Under the pieces are notes generated by a model that had not been told where the DNA came from, made no database searches, and saw only the letters and a list, made by a program, of their open reading frames with translations. DNA of 64,000 nucleotides from Gordonia bronchialis DSM 43247 (lineage in GTDB: Bacteria; Actinomycetota; Actinomycetes; Mycobacteriales; Mycobacteriaceae). The DNA is taken from assembly GCF_000024785.1 (NCBI RefSeq), contig NC_013441.1, positions 5,144,603 through 5,208,602 on the forward strand, read 5' to 3'. Shown piece after piece: positions 46,885-55,292 of this stretch. Position numbers and translations under genes: made by a program. Within the stretch, counting starts at the first letter, position 1. Each line of letters begins with the position of its first letter.

Positions 46885-47883
46885 CTACCGCGGCCAGTGG
46901 GTCCGGACTTCCTCCAGAGACTTGCGGGAGAAGCGGGTGACGATGTCGAGGATCTGTACGTAAGCGGCGGTGCCCGGTTGGGCGACCGATCCGTGATTGG
47001 CACCGGGCGCCACGACGAGTTGTCCGGCCCCGCCGGCCCGGTGGACCGCATCGATGTATCGTGCCGAAAGATCGACGGGTACAAGACGATCCCGGTCACC
47101 GTGGATGGCCACGACGGGTAACCGCGGGTTGATCAGCGCCATCGGATCCACCGCTCGGTAGCGATCCGGGACCTCGGTGGGAGTGCCACCGAGTACGGCG
47201 ACGATGCGGTTGTTCCCGTGCACGGCCGCATACGTCATGTCCAGGGGTCCGGCGACCGTGACCACCCGCGACGGCGAGAACCGCGGCTTGCCACCGATCT
47301 CCACCGCGGCTCGGCGACCACGGCCACCGAGCCAGGCTGCGAGTTGTCCGCCGGAACTGTATCCGAGGACAAGTGCGGTGGCGAGGTCGAGTCGGCGATC
47401 CGAGTGGGCGAGGTCGACGAGATGGTCGACAGCATCGGCGACATCGGTGAAGGTGGTCGGCCAGCCGCCACCCGATCCGACGCGGCGATACTCTATGTTG
47501 TACACGGCGAATCCCCGGTGCACGAGGTCGATGGCGAAGGGATGCATCATCGTCAGATCGATTGCCGACTTCCAGGAACCGCCGTGCACCAGCACGATTA
47601 CGCGCAACCGATCCGACGTGTCGGTACCCGTCGGGAGGTAGAGATCGGCGACGTTCTGGGCGGGGTCGCCGGTACGGCGGGTGGGGTAGTGGATCCGGGT
47701 GACCGTGTACCCATTGACCTCTCGCTCGTCTGCGGCTGCGAGCGGTCCGTTGTCCGCCCGGTGGACTGGCGCCGACGACGGATGTCCGAGCGGCGCTCCG
47801 GCGTCGGGAGCACAGGCGGTGAGCAGGCCGGCCACGGTGAGGACAGCGAGCAATCCGGCACGCGTGTCCGGACCGATGCTCAC
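46885..47883 (-). CDS. Alpha/beta hydrolase lipoprotein
   Basis: The 332-residue protein starts with a lipoprotein signal peptide whose lipobox is LLTAC (Cys about 24), so it is probably anchored outside the membrane. VLVHGGSW is the oxyanion loop. GYSSGG carries the nucleophile Ser, HGDRDRLVP supplies an acid, and GANHGS supplies the catalytic His. It resembles BD-FAE or carboxylesterase types. It is the first of a group of genes absent between murJ and sigM in M. tuberculosis, and its substrate is unknown. Confidence 0.85.
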   Translation of the reverse strand: MSIGPDTRAGLLAVLTVAGLLTACAPDAGAPLGHPSSAPVHRADNGPLAAADEREVNGYTVTRIHYPTRRTGDPAQNVADLYLPTGTDTSDRLRVIVLVHGGSWKSAIDLTMMHPFAIDLVHRGFAVYNIEYRRVGSGGGWPTTFTDVADAVDHLVDLAHSDRRLDLATALVLGYSSGGQLAAWLGGRGRRAAVEIGGKPRFSPSRVVTVAGPLDMTYAAVHGNNRIVAVLGGTPTEVPDRYRAVDPMALINPRLPVVAIHGDRDRLVPVDLSARYIDAVHRAGGAGQLVVAPGANHGSVAQPGTAAYVQILDIVTRFSRKSLEEVRTHWPR

Positions 47884-47968
47884 CGTCGTGAGATTACTCC
47901 GTGCAGTGCCGCGGCGACTGCGAAGTCCTTTCCCCAGATGGTGTTGTACGGCTGGAGCGATTCTCAGC

Positions 47969-48940
47969 TCAGGCGGCGGTGGTGGGACTCGCGTCGTCGA
48001 GGAGGCTCACCGACTCGGTCTGCCTCCGCGATATGGGCGCCGGGGAGGGGGTGGCCGACCAGCCGGGCGGACCGAACAGGTAGCCCATGCGGTTGCGAAA
48101 ACCTCTCGCGGCGCGCACATCTCGCGCGATTGCGACGTACTCGTGGGTTTGCAGCCGCCAGATGTTGTAAGTATCGACCGGCTTGGTGAGGCCGTAGGTG
48201 GGGCGCTTTGCCTCCGCGGTGAACGTCCCGAACATGCGGTCCCAGACGATGAAGGTGCCGCCATAGTTGCGGTCGAGGTACTCGGTGTCACTGCCGTGAT
48301 GCACCCGATGGTGCGACGGTGTGTTGAAGACGAATTCGATAGGCGCCCAGAGTTTTCCCACCCGCTCGGTGTGAATCCAGAACTGGTAGACGAGATTGGC
48401 TGAGTAGACCGCGAACACGACGGCCGGCGGGACGCCCAGCAGGGGGAGTGGCAGCCACATCACCAGTCCCGCACTGTTGTTCCACTTCTGCCGCAGTGCG
48501 GTGGTGAAGTTGAAGTACTCACTGGAGTGGTGTGCCTGATGAGTGGCCCAGACCAACCGGACACGATGAGCCAACCGGTGCTCCCAGTAGAACAGGAAAT
48601 CCAGTGCCACAAAGGCGATGAGCCACGTCCACCACGCGCCCGCGGGCAGATGCCAGGGTGCGACGTACGCGAAGAGTGCGGTGTAGGCGAGCAGGCCGAG
48701 GAGCTTCCAGCCGGCGCTGGTGGCGATCGACACGAGACCCATCGAGAGACTCGCCCGCGAATCGCGCCAGTTGTAGGTCCCCGGCTCCGACGACGCGCGT
48801 ACCTCACGCTGGGAGGGACGCTCGGTCTCGGTGTGCTCCAGCTTCCACGCGGCCAGCCATTCCAGGGTGAGCATGACGACGAAGAACGGGATGGCCAGCA
48901 CCGTGGGCTCCCGCATGGCCTCCGGCAGGAAGTCCAGCAT
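47969..48940 (-). CDS. Sterol desaturase/fatty acid hydroxylase-family membrane protein
   Basis: The 323-residue protein has about four to five membrane helices. The eight-histidine di-iron pattern is clear: HRLAH, HQAHHSS and HHRVHHG. A further His lies in YQFWIHTERVG. Such enzymes hydroxylate or desaturate lipids, sterols or carotenoids at the membrane using oxygen. It is divergent from a TetR gene, with two palindromes between, so it is the probable target of that regulator. The lipid substrate is unknown. Confidence 0.88.
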   Translation of the reverse strand: MLDFLPEAMREPTVLAIPFFVVMLTLEWLAAWKLEHTETERPSQREVRASSEPGTYNWRDSRASLSMGLVSIATSAGWKLLGLLAYTALFAYVAPWHLPAGAWWTWLIAFVALDFLFYWEHRLAHRVRLVWATHQAHHSSEYFNFTTALRQKWNNSAGLVMWLPLPLLGVPPAVVFAVYSANLVYQFWIHTERVGKLWAPIEFVFNTPSHHRVHHGSDTEYLDRNYGGTFIVWDRMFGTFTAEAKRPTYGLTKPVDTYNIWRLQTHEYVAIARDVRAARGFRNRMGYLFGPPGWSATPSPAPISRRQTESVSLLDDASPTTAA

Positions 48941-48956
48941 GTCCTCTCCTCACGTC

Positions 48957-48980
48957 ATCTGACACGACTTCGAGTCAGAT
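48957..48980. promoter_or_regulatory. Palindrome 1 between desaturase and TetR genes
   Basis: ATCTGAC and GTCAGAT are exact 7-bp arms separated by 10 bp, close to the desaturase start. It shares the core TCTGAC/GTCAGA with the second palindrome, so both are likely sites for one dimeric regulator. Confidence 0.65.
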
Positions 48981-48988
48981 TGCGAATT

Positions 48989-49010
48989 TCTGACACGGTA
49001 GCATGTCAGA
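48989..49010. promoter_or_regulatory. Palindrome 2 between desaturase and TetR genes
   Basis: TCTGACA and TGTCAGA are exact 7-bp arms separated by 8 bp. The centres of the two palindromes are about 31 bp apart, near three helical turns, which favours cooperative binding by the adjacent TetR protein. Confidence 0.68.
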
Positions 49011-49062
49011 TGCGTGTGGTCCAGATCTGTGACCGAGGTACACGCCGGGGACGAGGAGGATC

Positions 49063-49749
49063 GTGAGCGAACCGGAGGGTCGCCGCTACGCCGGGGCCGA
49101 CGCCGACCTACGACGCGAGCGGCGGCGCGCCGAACTCATCGCGTCCGGGCTGGAGTTGTTCGGTACCGAGGGGTTTCGCGCCGTCTCGGTGAAGAAGGTC
49201 TGCGACCACGCCGGCCTCACCCAGCGCTATTTCTATGAGTCCTTCGCCGACCGGTCTGCCCTCCTCGCCGGTGTCTACGAGGACTGTGTGGCCTTCGCCC
49301 GATCCGCGGTACTGAACGCGGCGGGATCGGCGGGGGGAAGCGAGGGGAGTGGCGTGGCCGCCGACGACGTCCCTGCGGTGGCCCGCGCCGCGCTGGGCGC
49401 GTTCATCGGCGCACTCGCCGAGAACCCCCGTCGCGCGCGGGTGATGCTGGTCGAGGTCGTCGGCGTCGATCAGGATCTGGAACGCCTACGGCTCACCGCT
49501 ATTCACGGCTGGGCGGACCTGATCCTGATGCTGGCGCGCGGTGAGGAGCGCAGTGGTCGCGCAGAGCGACTGGCGTCCATCGCCCTCGTCGGTGCCGTCA
49601 CCCAGCTGCTCGTCGACTGGTACACCAGCCACACCCAGGGCCTCGGTTCCGACGACTCGGCCGACGAGTCGCTGTTCGACCTGGACGCGATTCTCGACGT
49701 CAGCGTCGAACTGTTCACCGACGCCTATGCACGCTGGCTGGCACCATGA
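49063..49749 (+). CDS. TetR-family regulator
   Basis: GTG 49063 lies behind a strong GAGGAGG site and gives 228 residues. The helix-turn-helix spans FRAVSVKKVCDHAGLTQRYFYESF, at about 35-58. The ligand-binding part is helical, with a glycine/serine loop near residue 85. It probably represses the divergent desaturase and itself via the two palindromes. It ends six bases before the DUF2834 gene, so the two may be one transcript. Confidence 0.9.
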   Translation: MSEPEGRRYAGADADLRRERRRAELIASGLELFGTEGFRAVSVKKVCDHAGLTQRYFYESFADRSALLAGVYEDCVAFARSAVLNAAGSAGGSEGSGVAADDVPAVARAALGAFIGALAENPRRARVMLVEVVGVDQDLERLRLTAIHGWADLILMLARGEERSGRAERLASIALVGAVTQLLVDWYTSHTQGLGSDDSADESLFDLDAILDVSVELFTDAYARWLAP

Positions 49750-49753
49750 CGAT

Positions 49754-50128
49754 ATGACCACCCAACTCCCGCAGACCTCGCATTCGCCGTCGCCGATTCG
49801 GGAACGCTCGCTGCTCGCAGTGTTCCTCGCCGCCTTCGTCACCCAGAACGCCATCGCCATCCCCTACGTGCGGGAGAACGGATGGCGTTCGGTCGCAGAC
49901 TTTTTCGGTGGCGACATCCTCAAGACCACACCCGGCCGTTTCGCCATGGTCGACCTCACCTATGTCGTGGTGGCCTTCCACCTGTGGGCCGTCGTGGAGG
50001 CCAAGAATCTCGGGATCCTGCGCTGGTGGATCGCGTCGGTGATCCTGACGTTCGGTGTCGGTATCGCCACCGCGATCCCGTTCTTCTTCCTCGTCCGCGA
50101 GCGTGCGCTCCGCGTGGCGGCAAGCTGA
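49754..50128 (+). CDS. DUF2834 membrane protein
   Basis: ATG 49754 gives 124 residues; the frame upstream lies over the TetR gene. Three hydrophobic helices are visible (about 17-37, 62-85 and 93-115), including FAMVDLTYVVVAFHLWAVVEA and RWWIASVILTFGVGIATAIPFFFLVRE. This fits DUF2834, a small membrane family of unknown function. It follows the TetR gene closely. Confidence 0.72.
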   Translation: MTTQLPQTSHSPSPIRERSLLAVFLAAFVTQNAIAIPYVRENGWRSVADFFGGDILKTTPGRFAMVDLTYVVVAFHLWAVVEAKNLGILRWWIASVILTFGVGIATAIPFFFLVRERALRVAAS

Positions 50129-50206
50129 TCGTCGTAGACCAACCATTGCGCAGGCCCGCACCGAGCCCCATTCTGATAACGGTCGTATTCAGATAGGGGA
50201 CGCGCG

Positions 50207-51058
50207 ATGACATACGGGACTCGCATGTCACGGGCCAAGATGGACCATATCGACAGCACCCTGTTCGCACGGTCGCTGCTGTCGATGGGACAGACGATGA
50301 GCACCGCGAACGTGATCATGCAACTCGCCAACCCGGCCATCGGCTACGGCGTCGCACGGAGCACCGTGGAAAGCGGGCGGCTCGACCGTCATACGGTCAA
50401 ACGCGCCCGCACCACCGCGTCGTACCTCGCGGTGGCCGCCATGGGCAACGCCGACGACCGCCGCCGTTTTCGTCAGGCGGTGAATCGTCAACACGCACAG
50501 GTTCGTTCGGATGCGGACAGTCCGGTCGAGTACAACGCGATGGACCCCGGGTTGCAGCTGTGGGTAGCAGCCTGCCTGTACATGGGCTGGGAGGACATCT
50601 ACACGCGAGTGCACGGGCCGCTGTCCGGGGCGCGACGTGAGAAGTTTTACCAGCAGGGCAAGGTGTGCGGAACCACGCTGCAGATGCCGGCCGAACTCTG
50701 GCCGGCCGATCGCGATGCGTTCACGACCTACTGGAACGAGCAGACCATCCGCCTGCGCATCGACGACGAGGTACGCGAATTCCTGCTCGGCATAGCACAT
50801 TTCGGCTACGCACCGACCTGGGTACAGAAGCGGTACGGGCCGGTCAAGTATCGCCGCACCATCGGCTACCTACCGGAGCCCTTCCGCGAAGCACTGCGGG
50901 TGGACTGGACGCCGGCCGATCAGCGGTGGTTTGACGAGTACATCGCCGCACAGGTCGCCCGTGAACGCCGTAAACCACTGTGGTTGTCCCAGTTGAGTTT
51001 CCGAATCCTGCTGTGGGATGTCCGGGCGCGGGAACGGCTCGGTCGGCCGCTCGTATGA
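50207..51058 (+). CDS. Oxygenase-MpaB/DUF2236-like protein
   Basis: The 283-residue protein is largely helical with no signal peptide. NAMDPGLQLWVAACLYMGWEDIYTRVHGPLS matches the core helix of the DUF2236/MpaB-like group, and YWNEQTIRLRIDDEVREFLLG follows. The group includes the rubber oxygenase Lcp and mycophenolate oxygenase MpaB, which bind heme or act as membrane-linked oxygenases. Activity cannot be predicted here. Together with the desaturase it suggests that this segment modifies lipids or terpenoids. Confidence 0.72.
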   Translation: MTYGTRMSRAKMDHIDSTLFARSLLSMGQTMSTANVIMQLANPAIGYGVARSTVESGRLDRHTVKRARTTASYLAVAAMGNADDRRRFRQAVNRQHAQVRSDADSPVEYNAMDPGLQLWVAACLYMGWEDIYTRVHGPLSGARREKFYQQGKVCGTTLQMPAELWPADRDAFTTYWNEQTIRLRIDDEVREFLLGIAHFGYAPTWVQKRYGPVKYRRTIGYLPEPFREALRVDWTPADQRWFDEYIAAQVARERRKPLWLSQLSFRILLWDVRARERLGRPLV

Positions 51059-51067
51059 TCCGCTCGG

Positions 51068-51796
51068 TCACTCGGGCGCGAGGAGAACGGTGAACATGAC
51101 CTGCGCCGCCAGGACGAATCCGAGGGACTCGTAGAGCCGGATCGCATTGACGTTGGTGCCGTCGGCGTGCAGGAACGGCGTGTCGCCGCGAGCACGAATC
51201 CCATGGCCGAGCGCGCGCACGATCCGCGCGGCCAGTCCGTGCCCCCGATAGGCGGGATCGGTACAGACAGCACTGATCTCGGTCCAGCCGGGCGGCCGCA
51301 TCCGCTCACCGCCCATCGCGACCAGCCGGCCATCACGGCGGATACCGAGGTAGGTCCCCAGCTCGACGGTGCGTTGCGCGAACGGCCCGGGTCTGGTGCG
51401 CCGCACGAGGTCCAGCATCTCGGGTACATCGTCGGAGGTGAGGATCACCGCCTCGTCGTCGGGCATTGCATCGAGACCGTCGTCGACCATCTGCACGCCC
51501 GGCAACGACATCGTGGTCGTCCACCCGGAGGGAGCATCCACCTCGACGACGGGCAAGAACAACGATCCGCCGGGACCGACGAGGTCTCGCGCATTCGCCC
51601 AATCCGGTGGGGAAGGGTCGGTGGGCAACGCCGCGATGGGACTCATCGAGGACGGGTACCGCATGGCCGATCCCCGACGCTCGGCGAGATGAGCCTGCGG
51701 TCCGCTCAAGGCCGCGAGTGCGGGGTTGCTCAGCGGCGTCGTCCCGATCCGCCTGCCACCGGCACCCTCCCCGCGCGTGTCGCCACCCCTCCCATC
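51068..51796 (-). CDS. GNAT acetyltransferase
   Basis: The nearest usable start before the conserved region is GTG 51796, giving 242 residues; GTG starts up to 51844 are possible and no ribosome-binding site decides. The acetyl-CoA site is CTDPAYRGHGLAARIVRALG, and the C-terminal strand is NAIRLYESLGFVLAAQVMFTVL, as in FR47-like members. LSGPQAHLAERRG at the N terminus is typical of this subgroup. It converges with the MpaB-like gene. The acceptor is unknown. Confidence 0.82.
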   Translation of the reverse strand, partial: DGRGGDTRGEGAGGRRIGTTPLSNPALAALSGPQAHLAERRGSAMRYPSSMSPIAALPTDPSPPDWANARDLVGPGGSLFLPVVEVDAPSGWTTTMSLPGVQMVDDGLDAMPDDEAVILTSDDVPEMLDLVRRTRPGPFAQRTVELGTYLGIRRDGRLVAMGGERMRPPGWTEISAVCTDPAYRGHGLAARIVRALGHGIRARGDTPFLHADGTNVNAIRLYESLGFVLAAQVMFTVLLAPE

Positions 51797-52194
51797 CACA
51801 TGCAAACCGTACCGAACGTCGCATGGCCGCACCCTCTGCCGCACAGCCGTTCTCCGATCATCTGAATAGGCTCACCCCATGGACTGGATTGGCATCGTCC
51901 GACCCGACGCCGAAGCCGGCACCGGGGCTCCGCGAACAGATGCCGTCGGCGCCGCGCGGTGGGTGATCGCCGCGACTCTCGCGGCGAGTTGAGTGCCGAA
52001 GGCCGGGTCTGGTCGGAGACGACCGTTCAGTCCGCCTCCATCGACGAGTTCAGCACGGCCGCCGGGTGCGGCCGGTTCCGATCTCGGTTCGACGTCCCTG
52101 GCCATCAGGTGGACTGATCGGACGGGTCCGGCCGACCTGTGCACAACCCGATTTGGCCGCCACTGTGACAAGCACCGTCCATTACGCTCACCCC
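51797..52194. other. Intergenic region upstream of sigM
   Basis: This gap of about 400 bp has no convincing gene. A 37-residue frame (51879-51992, starting MDWIGIVRPDAE) lacks a clear ribosome-binding site and I do not call it. The region must hold the sigM promoter, but I found no clear SigM-type (GGAAC/CGTC) element. Confidence 0.45.
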
Positions 52195-52785
52195 ATGACC
52201 CGGGGGAGACGTGCATTACGAAGCGTCACCTCCGACGACGCCGACACCCGCACCGACGAACAACTCCTCACCGCCCACACCACCGGCGACCCGGACGCGT
52301 TCACCACCCTGATCCACCGCCACCTGCCCTACCTGTGGTCCGTGGCCCTGCGCACCACCGGTAACCACGACGACGCGGCCGACGCACTCCAAGATGCGTT
52401 GCTCAGCGCCCACCGCTCGGCACCCAACTTCCGTGCCGATGCAAAGGTGCAAAGTTGGCTGCACCGCATCCTGGTCAACTCCTGCCTCGATTCCTACCGC
52501 CGCTCCCGAGCGCGCCCGACCATCCCGCTACCCACCTGGGAGGTCCCCGAAATGGCCGACACCACCGATCACACTGTGGCCGTTGACCTCTCGATGTCCA
52601 TCGGCGACGCCCTGACCACCCTCACCGACGGACAACGCGCCGCCATCGTCGCCGTCGACATCGAGGGCTACTCCGTCGCCGAGGCCGCCACCCTCCTCGG
52701 CGTCCCGGAAGGAACCATCAAAAGCCGCTGCGCACGAGGCCGGTTGCGCCTGGCCGAAACCCTCGGGCACCTTCGGAGTGAGTGA
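52195..52785 (+). CDS. sigM: ECF sigma factor SigM
   Basis: ATG 52195 gives 196 residues. Region 2 is DAFTTLIHRHLPYLWSVALRTTGNHDDAADALQDALLSAHR. Region 4 is LTDGQRAAIVAVDIEGYSVAEAATLLGVPEGTIKSRCARGRLRLAE, with the DNA-binding helix. The position before an anti-sigma-like gene and trxB/trxA is the same as M. tuberculosis sigM (Rv3911). SigM there controls secreted and surface-lipid genes and is held by the anti-sigma RsmA. Confidence 0.92.
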   Translation: MTRGRRALRSVTSDDADTRTDEQLLTAHTTGDPDAFTTLIHRHLPYLWSVALRTTGNHDDAADALQDALLSAHRSAPNFRADAKVQSWLHRILVNSCLDSYRRSRARPTIPLPTWEVPEMADTTDHTVAVDLSMSIGDALTTLTDGQRAAIVAVDIEGYSVAEAATLLGVPEGTIKSRCARGRLRLAETLGHLRSE

Positions 52786-52874
52786 TCCACACAACCCAGG
52801 GAACCGAAGACGGGGCGGGTGCGTCCAAGTACACAAGCCGCACACGACCGCGGCACGCCGATGACATCAGATGA

Positions 52875-53639
52875 ATGGAACCAGAGACGATGATCCCGCC
52901 GGGAGCAGACCACGATGCACCCTCCGACGGCCCGGGCGACAGAGGCCAGGGGTTTCCCGATCCGCCGTATCCCCCTGAGCTGATCGCCGATCTGCACGCC
53001 GGTGTGTTGACCGACGAGCTGTCCGCCCACCTATACGCCAGGATCGCCGACGACCCTGCGGCGCAACGGATTCTGCGCGCACTTGAGGACACCCGGGATC
53101 AGCTGCACAACGCGCCGGTCGATCCGGTCGCCCCACCCCGCGATGTCGAGGCGTCGGTGGCGGCAACACTCGCCGGCCTCAGGACACCGTCCACTCCGGC
53201 GTCGGACCCGACCAGGGCGGTGCGACGACGCACTCTCGTCACGGTGCTCGCGGCCGCCGCCGTGGTGATCGCAGCGCTCGCGGTCTCCATCGCCATCCTT
53301 CGCCCCTCCGACGATGAGTCGACGCCACCCGTTGCCGAACCGACCACCACGCACACGCTCGACGGTGCCGAGCAGGTGTCCGCCCTCTCGGTTCTCGGCC
53401 GGACCGACGGTGCACCGTTCGTCTCCATCAATGCGCTTCGTCGGTGCACCTCCGCCAACGGCGTGCCCGCGCAGACCGCGACCGTGGGTTCCGGACCGAT
53501 CACCGTCGGCGGGCGCCCCGCGGCCGTCATCCTGTTGTCCACGGGTGTCGCGGGCCGATTCGAGGCCCTCGTCGTCGGGCTCGACTGTGACACCAACAAC
53601 CCGGCCACCGTGTCACGGACGGTCATCGGCGCGGGCTGA
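52875..53639 (+). CDS. Anti-sigma-M factor-like membrane protein (RsmA/Rv3912-like)
   Basis: The 254-residue protein starts at ATG 52875 or ATG 52890. The N-terminal cytoplasmic part (about 30-90, LIADLHAGVLTDELSAHLYARIADDPAAQRILRALEDTRDQL) should bind the sigma factor; the zinc-binding HxxxCxxC motif is absent. One membrane helix follows (about 118-142, VTVLAAAAVVIAALAVSIAIL), then an extracytoplasmic domain with two cysteines. It lies 89 bp after sigM. The family role is to sequester SigM at the membrane. Confidence 0.82.
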   Translation: MEPETMIPPGADHDAPSDGPGDRGQGFPDPPYPPELIADLHAGVLTDELSAHLYARIADDPAAQRILRALEDTRDQLHNAPVDPVAPPRDVEASVAATLAGLRTPSTPASDPTRAVRRRTLVTVLAAAAVVIAALAVSIAILRPSDDESTPPVAEPTTTHTLDGAEQVSALSVLGRTDGAPFVSINALRRCTSANGVPAQTATVGSGPITVGGRPAAVILLSTGVAGRFEALVVGLDCDTNNPATVSRTVIGAG

Positions 53640-53775
53640 GAATCCGCCGACGGACATACACCGCGGTCGCCACCCACCGAACCGGGAACATCTCCGCTTA
53701 CCCTTGTGTTGAAGCAGCCGTGACGCCGCTCCCACAAGCAGGGGAGAGGCGTCCGACGTCGAGCACGGAGGATGG

Positions 53776-54768
53776 ATGAGCCAGACAGACACGCAGCAGA
53801 TCCACGACCTGATCATCATCGGATCGGGACCTGCCGGGTACACCGCGGCGGTCTACGCCGCGCGCGCCGATCTGGCGCCGATCGTCTTCGAAGGCACCCA
53901 GTTCGGTGGCGCGCTGATGACCACCACCGAGGTGGAGAACTTCCCCGGCTTCCAGAACGGCATCCAGGGCCCCGCGCTCATGGACGAGATGCGGGAACAG
54001 GCGTTGCGCTTCGGTGCCGACCTGCGCATGGAGGACGTCGACGCGGTGCGCCTGACCGGTGAGGTCAAAGAGGTCGAGGTCGCCGGCGAGGTTTACCGCG
54101 CCCGTGCAGTGATCCTGGCCATGGGTGCCGCGGCCCGCTACCTCGGTGTCGAGGGGGAGCAGTCCCTGCTCGGCCGCGGTGTTTCGGCCTGTGCCACCTG
54201 TGACGGCTTCTTCTTCAAGGACCAGGACATCGCCGTCATCGGCGGCGGTGACTCGGCCATGGAGGAGGCCACCTTCCTCACCAAGTTCGCCCGCAGCGTC
54301 ACGCTGGTCCATCGTCGTGACGAGTTCCGTTCGTCGAAGATCATGCTCGAACGCGCAAAGGCCAACGACAAGATCCGGTTCATCACCAACGCCACCGTCC
54401 GCAAGGTCATCGGCGACGGGTCGGTCAGTGGACTCGAACTCGAAGACACCCGGACCGGCGAGACCCGCAACCTCGACGTTACCGGCATGTTCGTCGCCAT
54501 CGGTCACGACCCGCGCAGCGAACTGGTCCGCGGCCAGGTCGACCTGGACAGCGAAGGCTACGTCCAGGTGCAGGGCCGCACCACCTACACCTCGATTCCC
54601 GGGGTGTTCGCCGCCGGTGACCTCGTCGATCACACCTACCGTCAGGCCATCACCGCGGCGGGCAGCGGATGTGCCGCCTCGATCGACGCCGAACGCTGGC
54701 TCGCCGAACAGGGCGAGGCGGCCGATCTGACCGTCGTGGCCGACGTAACCGTCGACGCCGGCGCCTGA
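53776..54768 (+). CDS. trxB: Thioredoxin reductase
   Basis: The 330-residue flavoenzyme has an FAD loop ([17 protein letters not shown]), the redox-active disulfide CATC in [12 protein letters not shown], an NADPH loop ([14 protein letters not shown]) and the closing [21 protein letters not shown]. It reduces thioredoxin with NADPH. A GGAGG site precedes the ATG. Its partner trxA follows by 56 bp. Confidence 0.97.
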   Translation: MSQTDTQQIHDLIIIGSGPAGYTAAVYAARADLAPIVFEGTQFGGALMTTTEVENFPGFQNGIQGPALMDEMREQALRFGADLRMEDVDAVRLTGEVKEVEVAGEVYRARAVILAMGAAARYLGVEGEQSLLGRGVSACATCDGFFFKDQDIAVIGGGDSAMEEATFLTKFARSVTLVHRRDEFRSSKIMLERAKANDKIRFITNATVRKVIGDGSVSGLELEDTRTGETRNLDVTGMFVAIGHDPRSELVRGQVDLDSEGYVQVQGRTTYTSIPGVFAAGDLVDHTYRQAITAAGSGCAASIDAERWLAEQGEAADLTVVADVTVDAGA

Positions 54769-54824
54769 GCGCGCACAACCCCCGACCGACCCCAACTCTC
54801 ACGTCCACCGAGGAGGACACCACC

Positions 54825-55163
54825 ATGGGTGCAAACACCGTCGCCGTCAACGACACCACGTTCAAGGACACCGTGCTCGGCTCCGACAAGCCGGTACTCG
54901 TCGACTTCTGGGCAACCTGGTGCGGCCCGTGCCGCATGGTCGCACCGGTCCTCGAAGAGATCGCCGGTGACCACGCGGACAAGCTCACCATCGCCAAGCT
55001 CGACGTCGACGAGAGCCCCGCGACCGCCCGCGACTTCCAGATCATGTCGATCCCGACGATGATCCTGTTCGAGAACGGTCAGCCGACCAAGACCATCGTC
55101 GGCGCCAAGGGCAAAGCCGCGCTGCTGCGTGAACTCGACGCGGTGGTCGGTACCTCCGCCTGA
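54825..55163 (+). CDS. trxA: Thioredoxin
   Basis: ATG 54825 behind GAGGAGG gives 112 residues. VDFWATWCGPCRMVAPVLEEIA contains the WCGPC active site, and MSIPTMILFENG holds the cis-proline. It is a general cytoplasmic disulfide reductant paired with the reductase just upstream. Confidence 0.97.
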   Translation: MGANTVAVNDTTFKDTVLGSDKPVLVDFWATWCGPCRMVAPVLEEIAGDHADKLTIAKLDVDESPATARDFQIMSIPTMILFENGQPTKTIVGAKGKAALLRELDAVVGTSA

Positions 55164-55292
55164 CGTCTTCACCTACCGCCCTGGGCAGGCCAGGTCGTAT
55201 CGTCGCAGGTCAAGGCCTCGGCATCGCCAACATTTGGCGGTGCCGAGGCCACCTGAGAGAATGCAGCCTGACGAAGACGAGGAGTGTGCGAG

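Noticed and set aside
51879..51992. 37-residue frame upstream of sigM
   Set aside because: No ribosome-binding site or recognisable feature; too short to support.
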